A stretch of DNA of 64,000 nucleotides from Burkholderiales bacterium (lineage in GTDB: Bacteria; Pseudomonadota; Gammaproteobacteria; Burkholderiales; Burkholderiaceae_E). The translations under genes and the position numbers were made by a program. The notes beneath the pieces are model-generated. The model searched no databases, was not told where the DNA came from, and saw only the letters and a program-made list of their open reading frames with translations. The stretch covers positions 124,001 through 188,000 of the forward strand of contig QEVL01000007.1 of assembly GCA_003577305.1 (NCBI GenBank), given 5' to 3'. How positions within the stretch are numbered: the stretch's first letter is position 1; every line of letters starts with the position of its first letter. This document shows, one piece after another, positions 18,181 to 28,379 of this stretch.

Positions 18181-19164
18181 ATGAAACCCTCCGAACTCTT
18201 CCCGATCCTGGCCTCGGACCTCGCCGAAACCGACCGCGTGATCCGCCAGCGTCTCGGCTCGGAGGTGGCGCTGATCAACAGCATCGCCGACTACATCATC
18301 GGCGCGGGCGGCAAGCGCATGCGCCCGCTGCTGCTGCTGCTCTTCGCACGGGCGCTGGGTTACAAAGGAGCGAGCAATCACTATCTACTGGCGGCAGTGG
18401 TCGAATTCATCCACACCGCCACGCTGCTGCACGACGACGTGGTCGACGAATCGGCGTTGCGCCGCGGCCGCCAGACCGCCAATGCCGCCTTCGGCAACCC
18501 CGCGTCGGTGCTGGTGGGCGACTTCCTCTACTCGCGCGCCTTCCAGATGATGGTCGAGGTCGACAACATGCGGGTCATGGAAGTGCTCGCCGACGCCACG
18601 AACACGATCGCCGAGGGCGAGGTGCTGCAGTTGATCAACTGCAACGACCCCGACACCGACGAGGCGCGCTACATGCAGGTGATCCGCTACAAGACCGCGC
18701 GGCTGTTCGAGGCGGCGGCGCGCCTGGGCGCGATCCTGTGCGACGCCGCACCCGGGGTCGAGGCGGCGGCAGCCGAATACGGGCGCCGGCTCGGAACCGC
18801 CTTCCAGTTGATCGACGACGTGCTCGACTACTCGGGAGTGACCGGCGACATCGGCAAGAACGTCGGCGACGACCTGCGCGAAGGCAAGCCGACACTGCCG
18901 CTGATCCACGTGATGCTGCGCGGCGACGAGACCGAGCGCTCGCTGGTACGCCACGCGGTCGAGCAGGGCTCGACCGCCGACTTCGACGCGATCATGGCAG
19001 CGATCGCTCGCACCGGCGCTCTCGACTACACGCGCGAGCGCGCCGCCGCCGAGGCCGCCGCCGCGCGGGCCACCCTCGCCACGCTGCTGCCCGACGGATC
19101 GGCTTCCGCGTGCCGCGACGCGCTGCTATACTTGACGACTTACTCGATCGAGCGCGACCGTTAG
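18181..19164 (+). CDS. ispB: Octaprenyl diphosphate synthase (polyprenyl synthetase)
   Basis: IspB extends farnesyl diphosphate with isopentenyl units to the C40 chain that becomes the ubiquinone side chain. The 327-residue protein shows GGKRMRPLLLLL, the first [13 protein letters not shown] motif LLHDDVVDESALRRG at about residues 82-96, GDFLYSRAFQMM, and the second motif LIDDVLDYSG followed by GKNVGDDLREGKPTLPLI. Chain length is inferred from similarity and from the location next to rplU-rpmA, where ispB normally sits in proteobacteria. ATG 18181 is chosen because the -10 element overlaps the earlier candidate start. A tRNA gene follows 91 bp downstream. Confidence 0.93.
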   Translation: MKPSELFPILASDLAETDRVIRQRLGSEVALINSIADYIIGAGGKRMRPLLLLLFARALGYKGASNHYLLAAVVEFIHTATLLHDDVVDESALRRGRQTANAAFGNPASVLVGDFLYSRAFQMMVEVDNMRVMEVLADATNTIAEGEVLQLINCNDPDTDEARYMQVIRYKTARLFEAAARLGAILCDAAPGVEAAAAEYGRRLGTAFQLIDDVLDYSGVTGDIGKNVGDDLREGKPTLPLIHVMLRGDETERSLVRHAVEQGSTADFDAIMAAIARTGALDYTRERAAAEAAAARATLATLLPDGSASACRDALLYLTTYSIERDR

Positions 19165-19255
19165 GTCTGCTCACGATGCCCGGCAATCCCGACCTGGCCG
19201 GCGCGTCGTCCAGTTCGGGGAGCATCAGCCGCTTCCGTTCCGGGAGCGCACGATT

Positions 19256-19332
19256 CGGGGTGTAGCTTAGCCTGGTAGAGCGCTACGTTCGGGACGTAGA
19301 GGCCGGAGGTTCGAATCCTCTCACCCCGACCA
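19256..19332 (+). tRNA. tRNA-Pro (anticodon CGG)
   Basis: This 77-base cloverleaf has acceptor CGGGGTG (19256-19262) pairing with CACCCCG (19322-19328). The anticodon stem CTACG/CGTAG closes the loop TTCGGGA, which gives anticodon CGG at 19290-19292. The T loop is TTCGAAT, and the discriminator A is followed by an encoded CCA at 19330-19332. It reads CCG, a favoured proline codon in this GC-rich genome. Confidence 0.96.
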
Positions 19333-19412
19333 GGATTCCGCAGCCGCCACAGGCATACCCGGGCACCTGTACGATCGCCGCGCGCCCCGCCCGAGCCCCG
19401 AGCACCGCGACC

Positions 19413-20621
19413 ATGCCGAACCAACGCCTCGTCGCAGGCTCGCCGGCCTTTCGGCACGTCAACGTCGCGATGTTCTTCGGGGGCTTCGCCAGCTTCGCGA
19501 TGCTCTACGGCACGCAGCCGCTGCTGCCGCTGCTGTCGGCCGAGTTCTCGCTCGATCCGGCAGCGGCCAGCCTGGCGGTCTCGGCGGGCACCGCCGGGCT
19601 GGCGCTGGCGCTGATCCCGGCCAGCCTGCTGTCCGATCGCTACGGGCGCGAGCGCCTGATGAAGCTCTCCATTGCCGCGGCGGCCATCGTCTGCACCGCA
19701 TCCGCCTTCGTGGCCGATTTCGCGCAGTTGCTGGTGCTGCGTGCGCTGCTCGGCGTCGCGATCGCCGGATTGCCCGCCGCCGCCATGGCCTATCTCGCCG
19801 AGGAGATCGCCCCTGGCGCGCAGGGCCGTGCGATGGGTCTTTACATCGGAGGCAACGCGCTGGGCGGCATGAGCGGACGCTTCCTGGCCGCGCTCGTCAC
19901 CGAGGAGCAATCCTGGCGCCTCGCGCTGGGGCTGCTCGGGGTCCTCGGAGTCGTGGCCGCAGTGCTGTTCTGGCGCCGCCTGCCCGCCTCGCGCCATTTC
20001 CACGCGCGCGACGTGGCGCTCGGGCGCATCCTGCGCGACGCCCGCGTCATGCTGGCCGATCCCGGCCTGCCGTGGTTGTTCCTGATCGGCTTCCTGCTGA
20101 TGGGCACGTTCATCGCGCTGTACAACTACCTTGCCTATCGCCTGATCGAAGCGCCCTACCGGCTGGGGCAGTCGGCCATCGGTACCATCTACCTGCTCTA
20201 CCTGCTGGGCAGCGCCGCCTCGGCGCTCGCCGGGCGCCTGGCCGATCGGCACGGCCGGCGCAACGTGCTGTGGATCATGCTGGGGCTGCTGGCCGCGGGG
20301 CTCGCGATCACGCTCGCGGCCCCGCTCGGCGCGATCGTGGCGGGCGTCGCGGTGAGCACTTTCGGCTTCTTCGCCGCCCACGCGCTGGCCAGCGGCTGGG
20401 TATCGCGGCGCGCGCCCGAGCGCCCGGCGCTCGCGGCTGCCCTGTACCTGTTCGGCTATTACCTCGGGGCGAGCGTGATCGGCACGGCGGCCGGCAAGGC
20501 CTGGAGCGCCGGCGGCTGGCCCGGGCTGATAGCCCTGCTCGGCGCGTGCACGCTGCTGATGATCGTTGCTGCCCTGCGGGCGCGCCGCGCCGCGATCGTT
20601 CGACCCGCTCCTGCCGATTGA
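19413..20621 (+). CDS. MFS transporter (YnfM-like)
   Basis: This 402-residue major facilitator protein has twelve predicted membrane helices. The loop 2-3 signature SDRYGRERLMKLS appears at about residues 72-84, a second copy ADRHGRRNVLW in the C-terminal half, and PAAAMAYLAEEIAPGAQGRAMGLYIGGNALGG between helices 4 and 5. It looks like the YnfM/arabinose-efflux branch of drug or metabolite exporters. The substrate is unknown. It stands alone between tRNA-Pro and the convergent dctM, whose stop is only 10 bp away. Confidence 0.88.
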   Translation: MPNQRLVAGSPAFRHVNVAMFFGGFASFAMLYGTQPLLPLLSAEFSLDPAAASLAVSAGTAGLALALIPASLLSDRYGRERLMKLSIAAAAIVCTASAFVADFAQLLVLRALLGVAIAGLPAAAMAYLAEEIAPGAQGRAMGLYIGGNALGGMSGRFLAALVTEEQSWRLALGLLGVLGVVAAVLFWRRLPASRHFHARDVALGRILRDARVMLADPGLPWLFLIGFLLMGTFIALYNYLAYRLIEAPYRLGQSAIGTIYLLYLLGSAASALAGRLADRHGRRNVLWIMLGLLAAGLAITLAAPLGAIVAGVAVSTFGFFAAHALASGWVSRRAPERPALAAALYLFGYYLGASVIGTAAGKAWSAGGWPGLIALLGACTLLMIVAALRARRAAIVRPAPAD

Positions 20622-20631
20622 GCCCGCCGGC

Positions 20632-21909
20632 CTATTGCAGCAGGTTCGGCAGGAACAGCGTGATCTCCGGCACGTAGGTCACGATGATCAGGAAGGCGAG
20701 CAGGATCGACAGCCACGGCAGCGCCGCACGGATCACCTCGCCGATCGACATGTTGGTGATGCCGACCGTGACGAACAGGTTCAGTCCGACCGGCGGCGTG
20801 ACCATGCCGATCTCCAGGTTCACCACCATGATCACGCCCAGGTGCACCGGGTCGATGCCGAGTTGCATCGCGATCGGGAACAGGATCGGCGCCATGATGA
20901 GGATGATGCCGGTCGGCTCCATGAACATCCCCGCGACCAGCAGCAGGACGTTCACCACGACCAGGAAGGCCCAGGCCGGCATCCCCCAGGCGACGATGTG
21001 CTCGGCGATGATCTGCGGAATGCGCTCGGTGGTGAGCACGTGCGCGAACAGCAGCGCATTGGCGATGATGAACATCAGCATCACCGTGATCTTCGACGCG
21101 TCGACCAGCATCGCCGGCACCTGGGGCCAGCCGATGTCGCGGTAGACGAACAACGCCACCACGAACGCGTAGACCGCCGCAACCGCGGCCGCCTCGGTGG
21201 GCGTGAACACGCCGCCGTAGATGCCGCCGAGGATGATCACGACCAGCAGCAGGCCCCACAGCGAATCGCGACCGGAGTCGACGATTTCGCGCAGCGTGGG
21301 GCTCGGCTGGCGCGGCAGGTTGCGCACCCGGGCGAGGATGTAGATCGCCAGCATCAGCAGCAGGCCGAGCAGCATGCCCGGGACGATGCCCGCCATGAAC
21401 AATTTGCCCACCGAGGTTTCGGTGGCGGCGCCGTAGACGACCATCACGATCGACGGCGGAATCAGGATGCCGAGCGTGCCGGCGTTGCAGACCACGCCGG
21501 CGGCGAACGACTGCGGATAGCCGGCGCGCACCATGCCGGCGATCACGATCGAGCCGACTGCGACCACGGTGGCCGGCGAGGAGCCCGACACCGCGGCGAA
21601 CAGCATGCAGGCCAGCACCGAGGCCATCGCGAGGCCGCCGTGGAAGTGGCCCACGCAGGCGATCGCGAAGCGGATCATCCGCTTGGCCACGCCCCCGGTG
21701 GTCATGAACACGCCGCCGAGAATGAAGAACGGAATCGCCAGCAGCGTGAAGTGCTCGGAGGTCTCGTAGAGCTTGAGCGCCAGCGACGCGAGCGAGTCGT
21801 GGCCGAACACCAGGATCGTGAGCAGCGAGGACAGCCCGAGCGCGACCGCCACCGGCATGCCCATGAACATGAACACGAACAGCATCACGAACAGCGCCGC
21901 GGTAGTCAT
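20632..21909 (-). CDS. dctM: TRAP transporter large permease DctM
   Basis: This 425-residue protein has about twelve hydrophobic segments and the DctM landmarks GMPVAVALGLSS, FAAVSGSSPATVVAVGSIV, GYPQSFAAGVVCNAGTLGIL, IPPSIVMVVYG, and near the end NLEIGMVTPPVGLNLFV. It forms the sodium-coupled channel of a tripartite dicarboxylate or other organic-acid importer. It overlaps dctQ by 4 bp and is last in the dctP-dctQ-dctM run. The divergent CoA cluster suggests the cargo is a C4-C5 dicarboxylate such as itaconate. Confidence 0.94.
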   Translation of the reverse strand: MTTAALFVMLFVFMFMGMPVAVALGLSSLLTILVFGHDSLASLALKLYETSEHFTLLAIPFFILGGVFMTTGGVAKRMIRFAIACVGHFHGGLAMASVLACMLFAAVSGSSPATVVAVGSIVIAGMVRAGYPQSFAAGVVCNAGTLGILIPPSIVMVVYGAATETSVGKLFMAGIVPGMLLGLLLMLAIYILARVRNLPRQPSPTLREIVDSGRDSLWGLLLVVIILGGIYGGVFTPTEAAAVAAVYAFVVALFVYRDIGWPQVPAMLVDASKITVMLMFIIANALLFAHVLTTERIPQIIAEHIVAWGMPAWAFLVVVNVLLLVAGMFMEPTGIILIMAPILFPIAMQLGIDPVHLGVIMVVNLEIGMVTPPVGLNLFVTVGITNMSIGEVIRAALPWLSILLAFLIIVTYVPEITLFLPNLLQ

Positions 21910-22454
21910 TCGCGCTCCCGCGGCGCGTCGCCCGAGTCATCGGCGCGCAGCTTCAGGGCCTCCTCGGCCTCGTCGGCCAGCAGCGCCGTCTGCTTGCCCC
22001 TGAGCGTGCGCACGAGCACCTGTCCGAAGCGGAAGAACAGCAGCGCGAAGCCCAGCGGCAGCACCACCCGCGGCGCCCACGCCGGAATCGGCAGGTCCTG
22101 GGCCAGGATGCCGATGTCGTGGATCTTGCCGACGTAAGCCCAGCCGCCGACGAAGACGATCGCGGCGTAGACCATGCACAGCACCGTGGCAACCACGGTG
22201 ACGGCCCGGGCGGCGCCCGGCTTCAGCGACTTCACCAGCACGTCGACGCCGATGTGCGCGCCCACGCGCACGCCGTACGAGATGCCGATGAAGATCAGCC
22301 CGCCGAACAGGAAAGTGGTGAGTTCGAGCGCCCAGACGAAGCTGTAGTTGAAGACGTAGCGCGCGACCACCTGCATGAAGGTGATCAGCGTCATCAACGA
22401 AATGAGGAGGGCGACGAGGCCCTCCTCGATCCGTCCGACCCAGCCGGTCTTCAC
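21906..22454 (-). CDS. dctQ: TRAP transporter small permease DctQ
   Basis: This 182-residue protein has four predicted membrane helices and the DctQ-type features LMTLITFMQVVARYVFNYSFVWALELTTFLF and LPIPAWAPRVVLPLGFALLFFRFGQVL, split here only by helices. It stabilises the large permease and docks the binding protein. The first available start is GTG at 22454, giving MKTGWVGRIEEGL, a normal DctQ N-terminus. It overlaps dctM by four bases (ATGA) and lies 43 bp after dctP. Confidence 0.9.
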   Translation of the reverse strand: MKTGWVGRIEEGLVALLISLMTLITFMQVVARYVFNYSFVWALELTTFLFGGLIFIGISYGVRVGAHIGVDVLVKSLKPGAARAVTVVATVLCMVYAAIVFVGGWAYVGKIHDIGILAQDLPIPAWAPRVVLPLGFALLFFRFGQVLVRTLRGKQTALLADEAEEALKLRADDSGDAPRERE

Positions 22455-22497
22455 GTAAGGCGTTCCGTCGCGCGCTGCCCGCAGGGCGTTCGCGCGC

Positions 22498-23499
<1,002 letters not shown>

Positions 23500-23502
23500 T
23501 TA

Positions 23503-23519
23503 TTGACCTTGACCTGACC
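23503..23519. promoter_or_regulatory. Triple TGACC direct repeat in the dctP leader
   Basis: TTGACC at 23503-23508 and 23509-23514 is followed by TGACC at 23515-23519. This phased set of half-sites just upstream of the dctP ribosome site is a candidate regulator-binding site in the divergent gap. Confidence 0.35.
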
Positions 23520-23523
23520 GATA

Positions 23524-23579
23524 GTGGCGGTTCCCGGCCCGGTCGGCCATCGGGATTGCCCCCGATGCGCAACCGCCAC
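23524..23579. promoter_or_regulatory. Nested inverted repeat between dctP and the CoA cluster
   Basis: GTGGCGGTT (23524-23532) and AACCGCCAC (23571-23579) are perfect complements. Inside them CATCGGG (23548-23554) and CCCGATG (23561-23567) form a second perfect stem with a 6-base loop. The structure could be an operator pair or a folded leader of the dctP mRNA. The rest of the gap (23580-23779) shows nothing else clear. Confidence 0.45.
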
Positions 23580-23779
23580 GAACGGGCGAACTATAGACGC
23601 GTGCCGCGGTCGCGGCAAACCGGGTCTGGCCTGGCCCCGGTGCGGGTGCGTCATCGCGGGCGCGTCTTGTGCGCCGCCGAAGGCGGCCTTCCCGAAGAGC
23701 GGGTTGTCCGTGGCCGCGGTTTCGCGCAAGCTCTGCTCTTTCGCGGCGCGCACCGCGCACCGCGCCCCGGGCCCCGGAC

Positions 23780-24625
23780 ATGGACATCGAATCGCTGCAG
23801 CAATGGATCGGCCGCACCGAGCGGCGCTCCGACGTGGTCACCGCCACGCCGGTGGCGGCACTGTCGGCCACGCTCGACCGCGACGACCCCGAGCCTCTGC
23901 CCGGCACCGAGTTGTCGCCGCTGTGGCACTGGATGTACTTCGCACCGCTCGTCCGGCAAAGCGGGATCGGCGCCGACGGTCACCCGAAGCGCGGCGGCTT
24001 CCTGCCACCGGTGCCGCTGCCGCGGCGCATGTGGGCGGGCGGGCGGCTCGAGTTCCATCGCCCGCTGCGCGTGGGCGACGAGATCACGCGCGAGTCGCGC
24101 ATCGCCGACGTGCGCGGCAAGGCGGGACGCAGCGGCTCGCTGGTGTTCGTCGTCGTGCGCCACGAGATCGCCGACGCGCGCGGGCCGGCGATCACCGAAG
24201 AGCACGACATCGTCTATCGCGACGATCCCGCGCCCGGCGTTGCGGCGCCCGAACCGCGCCCGGCTCCCGCCGGGGCCGCGTTCGCGCGCGAGATCGTGCC
24301 CGACCCCGTGCTGCTGTTTCGCTATTCGGCGCTCACCTTCAACGGCCACCGGATCCACTACGACCGCAGCTACGCGACCGGGGTCGAGGGCTATCCCGGC
24401 CTGGTCGTGCACGGTCCGCTGATCGCGACGCTGCTGCTCGACCTGCTGCGCCGCGAGTTGCCGCGCACGCGCGTGCGCCGCTTCGAGTTCAGGGCGGTGC
24501 GCCCGCTGTTCGACATCCACCGCTTCACGGTCTGCGGCCGGCCCGACGGCGATCGCGCGGTGCAGTTGTGGGCGCGCGACCACGAAGGCTTCCTCGCGAT
24601 GGAAGCGACCGCCTGGCTGCCCTGA
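23780..24625 (+). CDS. MaoC-like CoA hydratase, mesaconyl/itaconyl-CoA hydratase type
   Basis: This 281-residue double hot-dog hydratase is related to mesaconyl-C4-CoA hydratase (Meh) and the eukaryotic HTD2 group. N-terminal landmarks are LSPLWHWMYFAPLVRQSGIG and HPKRGGFLPPVPLPRRMWAGG; the catalytic C-terminal half has RYSALTFNGHRIHYDRSYAT and YPGLVVHGPLIATLLLDL. It should hydrate an unsaturated C5 dicarboxyl-CoA such as itaconyl-CoA to citramalyl-CoA. In P. aeruginosa a protein of this family starts the itaconate operon. ATG 23780 begins the conserved N-terminus. It is first of five tightly spaced plus-strand genes. The function is inferred from family and context. Confidence 0.82.
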   Translation: MDIESLQQWIGRTERRSDVVTATPVAALSATLDRDDPEPLPGTELSPLWHWMYFAPLVRQSGIGADGHPKRGGFLPPVPLPRRMWAGGRLEFHRPLRVGDEITRESRIADVRGKAGRSGSLVFVVVRHEIADARGPAITEEHDIVYRDDPAPGVAAPEPRPAPAGAAFAREIVPDPVLLFRYSALTFNGHRIHYDRSYATGVEGYPGLVVHGPLIATLLLDLLRRELPRTRVRRFEFRAVRPLFDIHRFTVCGRPDGDRAVQLWARDHEGFLAMEATAWLP

Positions 24626-24667
24626 CCGGCGGGTGCGAACCGGACCCCTTCCCCACGGACACTTCCG

Positions 24668-25831
24668 ATGATCTCCAGCTCCGACCACTCGCACCAGGAC
24701 ATCCGCGACGGCGTGCGCGATCTGTGCCGCCAGTTTCCCGACGAGTATCACCGGCAGGTCGACGCCGAGCGCGCCTACCCCGAAGCATTCGTCGACGCGC
24801 TGACGAAGGCCGGCTGGATGGCCGCGCTGATTCCGCAGGAATACGGCGGTGCGGGACTGGGCCTGACCGAGGCGTCGGTGATCATGGAGGAGATCAACCG
24901 CGCGGGCGGCAACTCGGGCGCACTGCACGGGCAGATGTACAACATGGGCACGCTGCTGCGCCACGGCTCGGAGGAGCAGAAGCGCACCTACCTCCCGAAG
25001 ATCGCCAGCGGCCAATGGCGGCTGCAGTCGATGGGCGTCACCGAGCCCACCACCGGCACCGACACGACGAAGATCAGGACCACCGCGGTGAGGAAAGGCG
25101 ACCGCTACGTGGTCAACGGGCAGAAGGTCTGGATCTCGCGCGTGCAGCACTCCGACTGGATGATCCTGCTCGCGCGCACCACGCCGCTGGCCGAAGTGAA
25201 GAAGAAGTCGGAGGGCATGTCGATCTTCATGGTCGACCTGCGCGCGGCCGAGCGGTCGGGGCTCACCGTGCGCCCGATCGCGAACATGGTCAACCACGAG
25301 ACCAACGAGCTGTTCTTCGAGAATCTCGAGATCCCGGCCGAGAACCTGATCGGCGAGGAAGGCAAGGGGTTCCGCTACATTCTCGACGGCCTGAACGCCG
25401 AGCGCACCCTGATCGCCGCCGAGTGCATCGGCGACGGCTACTGGTTCGTCGACCGGGTCACGAAGTACGCCAACGAGCGCATCGTCTTCGGCCGCCCGAT
25501 CGGCCAGAACCAGGGCGTGCAGTTTCCCATCGCCGAGTCGTTCATCGAGGTCGAGGCGGCCAACCTGATGCGCTGGGAGGCGTGCCGGCGCTTCGACGCG
25601 CACGAGCCCTGCGGCGCACAGGCCAACATGGCCAAGTACCTGGCCGCAAAGGCCTCGTGGGAAGCGGCCAACGCCTGCATCCAGTTCCACGGCGGCTTCG
25701 GCTTCGCGCACGAGTACGACGTCGAGCGCAAGTTCCGCGAGACGCGCCTCTACCAGGTGGCCCCGATCTCGACCAACCTGATCCTCTCCTACGTCGCCGA
25801 GCACGTGCTCGGCCTGCCGAGGTCGTTCTGA
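24668..25831 (+). CDS. Acyl-CoA dehydrogenase
   Basis: This 387-residue FAD enzyme shows ALIPQEYGGAGLGLTEASVI, the flavin-contact motif SMGVTEPTTGTDTTKIRTTA, YVVNGQKVWISR, GRPIGQNQGVQFPIAE and the C-terminal IQFHGGFGFAHEYDVERKFR. In that last stretch the catalytic base position must be sought by alignment. It oxidises an acyl-CoA to the 2-enoyl-CoA in most members. An acyl-CoA dehydrogenase with no settled role also occurs in the P. aeruginosa itaconate locus; a role on a methyl-branched dicarboxyl-CoA is a guess. Its stop overlaps the next start by one base (TGATG). Confidence 0.9.
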   Translation: MISSSDHSHQDIRDGVRDLCRQFPDEYHRQVDAERAYPEAFVDALTKAGWMAALIPQEYGGAGLGLTEASVIMEEINRAGGNSGALHGQMYNMGTLLRHGSEEQKRTYLPKIASGQWRLQSMGVTEPTTGTDTTKIRTTAVRKGDRYVVNGQKVWISRVQHSDWMILLARTTPLAEVKKKSEGMSIFMVDLRAAERSGLTVRPIANMVNHETNELFFENLEIPAENLIGEEGKGFRYILDGLNAERTLIAAECIGDGYWFVDRVTKYANERIVFGRPIGQNQGVQFPIAESFIEVEAANLMRWEACRRFDAHEPCGAQANMAKYLAAKASWEAANACIQFHGGFGFAHEYDVERKFRETRLYQVAPISTNLILSYVAEHVLGLPRSF

Positions 25832-27000
25832 TGGGCGCGCTCGACGGAATCACGGTCGTCACGCTCGAGCACGCGATCGCCGCGCCGTTCTGCACGCGCC
25901 AGCTCGCCGACAACGGCGCGCGCGTGGTCAAGATCGAGCGCCCAGGCGTCGGCGACTTCGCGCGCGCCTACGACGAACGGGTCGCCGGCCAGGCCTCGCA
26001 CTTCGTCTGGACCAACCGCTCGAAGCAGAGCCTCACGCTCGACCTGAAGCACGCGCAGGCGCCGGAGATCCTCGCGCGGCTGCTCGGCCGCGCCGACGTG
26101 CTGGTGCAGAACCTCGCGCCGGGCGCAGCCGCGCGCCTGGGCCTGTCGTACGAGACGCTCGCGCCGAAGCACCCGGGCCTGATCGTCTGCGACATCTCCG
26201 GCTACGGTTCGGACGGCCCCTATCGCGACAAGAAGGCCTACGACCTGCTGATCCAGAGCGAATCGGGCTTCCTGTCGGTGACCGGCACGCCCGACGACAT
26301 GGCGAAGGCCGGCTGCTCGATCGCCGACATCGCGGCCGGCATGTACGCGTACAGCAACATTCTCGCCGCGCTGATCGAGCGCGGACGCAGCGGACACGGC
26401 CGGCGCATCGACGTCTCGATGCTCGAGAGCATGGTCGAGTGGATGGGCTTTCCGATGTACTACGCGTTCGAGGGGGCCGCGCCGCCGCCGCGCGCCGGGG
26501 CCGCGCACGCCACGATCTACCCGTACGGGCCGTTCCCCACCGGCGACGGCCGCAGCGTGATGCTCGGCCTGCAGAACGAGCGCGAATGGCAGGTCTTCTG
26601 CACGAAGGTGCTCGGCGAGCCGGAACTCGCGACCGACGAGCGCTTCAGCGCGAATTCGCGCCGCGTGGCCAACCGCGAGGCGCTGCGCGCGATCATCGTC
26701 GCGCGGTTTGCCCGGCTCGATGCCGCCCAGCTGGTGGCGCTGCTCGACGAGGCGCAGATCGCCAACGCGCAGGTCAACGGCATGCCCGAGGTCTGGGCCC
26801 ATCCGCAACTGAAGGCGCGCGGCCGCTGGACCACGGTCGACAGTCCCGCCGGCGCGCTGCCCGCGCTGCTGCCGCCCGGCATGGCCGAGGCGCGGATGGA
26901 CGCGATACCGGCGCTGGGCCAGCACAGCGAGTCGCTGCTCGCCGAGCTCGGCTACGATGCTGCGCGGATCGCGCAGTTCCGCCGCGACCGCGTCATCTGA
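25831..27000 (+). CDS. Family III CoA-transferase (CaiB/BaiF)
   Basis: This 389-residue enzyme moves CoA between carboxylic acids. Landmarks are the opening GALDGITVVTLEHAIAAPFC, then GARVVKIERPGVGDFAR, LTLDLKHAQAPEILARLL, the [18 protein letters not shown] region KKAYDLLIQSESGFLSVTG, GCSIADIAAGMYAYSNILAAL and RRIDVSMLESMVEWM. Here it probably makes itaconyl-CoA from itaconate using succinyl-CoA; the itaconate CoA-transferase of P. aeruginosa is reported as a member of this family. The coupled TGATG start and the cluster support this, but other dicarboxylates are possible. Confidence 0.9.
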   Translation: MGALDGITVVTLEHAIAAPFCTRQLADNGARVVKIERPGVGDFARAYDERVAGQASHFVWTNRSKQSLTLDLKHAQAPEILARLLGRADVLVQNLAPGAAARLGLSYETLAPKHPGLIVCDISGYGSDGPYRDKKAYDLLIQSESGFLSVTGTPDDMAKAGCSIADIAAGMYAYSNILAALIERGRSGHGRRIDVSMLESMVEWMGFPMYYAFEGAAPPPRAGAAHATIYPYGPFPTGDGRSVMLGLQNEREWQVFCTKVLGEPELATDERFSANSRRVANREALRAIIVARFARLDAAQLVALLDEAQIANAQVNGMPEVWAHPQLKARGRWTTVDSPAGALPALLPPGMAEARMDAIPALGQHSESLLAELGYDAARIAQFRRDRVI

Positions 27001-27009
27001 GGCAAGCCG

Positions 27010-28377
27010 ATGAGCGACACCCATCCGGGTCGTACGCTGGCCGAGTTCGCGGCCACGCTGACCTTCGAATCGATTCCCGGGCCGGTCGTGCGGCGCGCCG
27101 AAGACCTGTTCCTCGACTGGTTCGGCTCGGCGCTGGCCGGCAAGGACGCGCGGCCGGTCGAGACGATCGCGCGCTTCGCCGAGGCGATGGGGCCGGCGGA
27201 CGGGCCGAGCGAGATCCTGATCCATCGGCGCGCGAGCAGCCCGCTGGTCGCTGCGATGGCCAACGCCGCGGCCTCGCACTTCGCCGAGCAGGACGACGTG
27301 CACAACGGCTCGGTGTTCCATCCGGCCGCGGTGGTGTTCCCGCCGGCGCTGGCGGTCGCGCAGGCGCTCGGCCGCTCCGGCCGCGACCTGCTGCTGGCCG
27401 GCGTCGCCGGCTACGAGGTCGGCATCCGCGTCGGCGAATTCCTCGGGCGCTCGCACTACCGCGTGTTCCACACCACCGGCACCGCCGGCGCGCTGGCCGC
27501 GGCGGCCGCCGTCGGCAGCCTGCTGCGGCTGACGCCGCAACAGATGCTGCACGCGTTCGGCTCGGCCGGCACGCAAGGCGCCGGCCTGTGGGAGTTCCTG
27601 CGCGACGCGGCCGACTCGAAGCAGTTGCACACCGCCCACGCCGCCGCCGCCGGGCTCGCAGCGGCATATCTCGCATACGACGGCTTCACCGGCGCGCAGC
27701 GCATTCTCGAAGGCGCGCAGGGCATGGCTGCCGGCATGTCCAGCGATGCGAACCCGCAGCGGCTCACCGACCGGCTCGGCACGCGCTGGGCGCTCGCCGA
27801 GACTTCGTTCAAGTTCCACGCGTCGTGCCGCCACACGCATCCGGCGGCCGACGCCCTGCAACAGCTGATGCGCACGCACCACCTCGCGGCGGACGCGGTG
27901 AAGCGCGTCACCGCGCAGGTGCACCAGGGCGCGATCGACGTGCTCGGTCCGGTCACCGATCCGCAGACCGTGCACCAGGCGAAGTTCTCGATGGGCACGG
28001 TGCTCGGGCTGATCGCCGTGCAGGGTCGCGCCGGACTGGCCGAATTCGACGCGGGCTACAGGCATCCGGCGGTGGTCGCGTTCCGCGAGAAAGTGCGCAT
28101 GGAGCTCGATCCGGAAGTCGATCGCGCATATCCGGCGCGCTGGATCGGCAAGGTGCAGGTGCAGACTGCCGACGGGCGCACGCTGCAGGCGCGCGTCGAC
28201 GAACCCCGGGGCGACCCGGGCAACACGCTCACGCGCGCCGAACTGGAAGACAAGGCTCTGCGGCTCGCGCAATACCGGGGCGGTGCGAGCGAGGCCGAAA
28301 TGCGCGCGGTGATCGCGCGCGTCTGGTCGCTCGTCGATGCGCCCCGCGTGGAACGCTTTCTCGCCGGGCAGGCCTGA
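27010..28377 (+). CDS. MmgE/PrpD family protein
   Basis: This 455-residue protein is of the 2-methylcitrate dehydratase / immune-responsive gene 1 superfamily. It shows DLFLDWFGSALAGKDARPVE, the active-site region HFAEQDDVHNGSVFHPAAVV, GVAGYEVGIRVGEFLG, HTTGTAGALAAAAA and KFHASCRHTHPAADAL. Known members include PrpD, cis-aconitate decarboxylase and iminodisuccinate epimerase. The same family occurs in itaconate loci of pseudomonads without a firm role. Here it could isomerise or dehydrate a C5-C7 tricarboxylate feeding the pathway, but this is speculative. It lies 9 bp after the CoA-transferase and 2 bp before the lyase gene. Confidence 0.88.
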   Translation: MSDTHPGRTLAEFAATLTFESIPGPVVRRAEDLFLDWFGSALAGKDARPVETIARFAEAMGPADGPSEILIHRRASSPLVAAMANAAASHFAEQDDVHNGSVFHPAAVVFPPALAVAQALGRSGRDLLLAGVAGYEVGIRVGEFLGRSHYRVFHTTGTAGALAAAAAVGSLLRLTPQQMLHAFGSAGTQGAGLWEFLRDAADSKQLHTAHAAAAGLAAAYLAYDGFTGAQRILEGAQGMAAGMSSDANPQRLTDRLGTRWALAETSFKFHASCRHTHPAADALQQLMRTHHLAADAVKRVTAQVHQGAIDVLGPVTDPQTVHQAKFSMGTVLGLIAVQGRAGLAEFDAGYRHPAVVAFREKVRMELDPEVDRAYPARWIGKVQVQTADGRTLQARVDEPRGDPGNTLTRAELEDKALRLAQYRGGASEAEMRAVIARVWSLVDAPRVERFLAGQA

Positions 28378-28379
28378 CC

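Noticed and set aside
20566..22137. Histidine/[13 protein letters not shown] long plus-strand frame
   Set aside because: It is antisense to dctM and dctQ, with no domain and biased composition.
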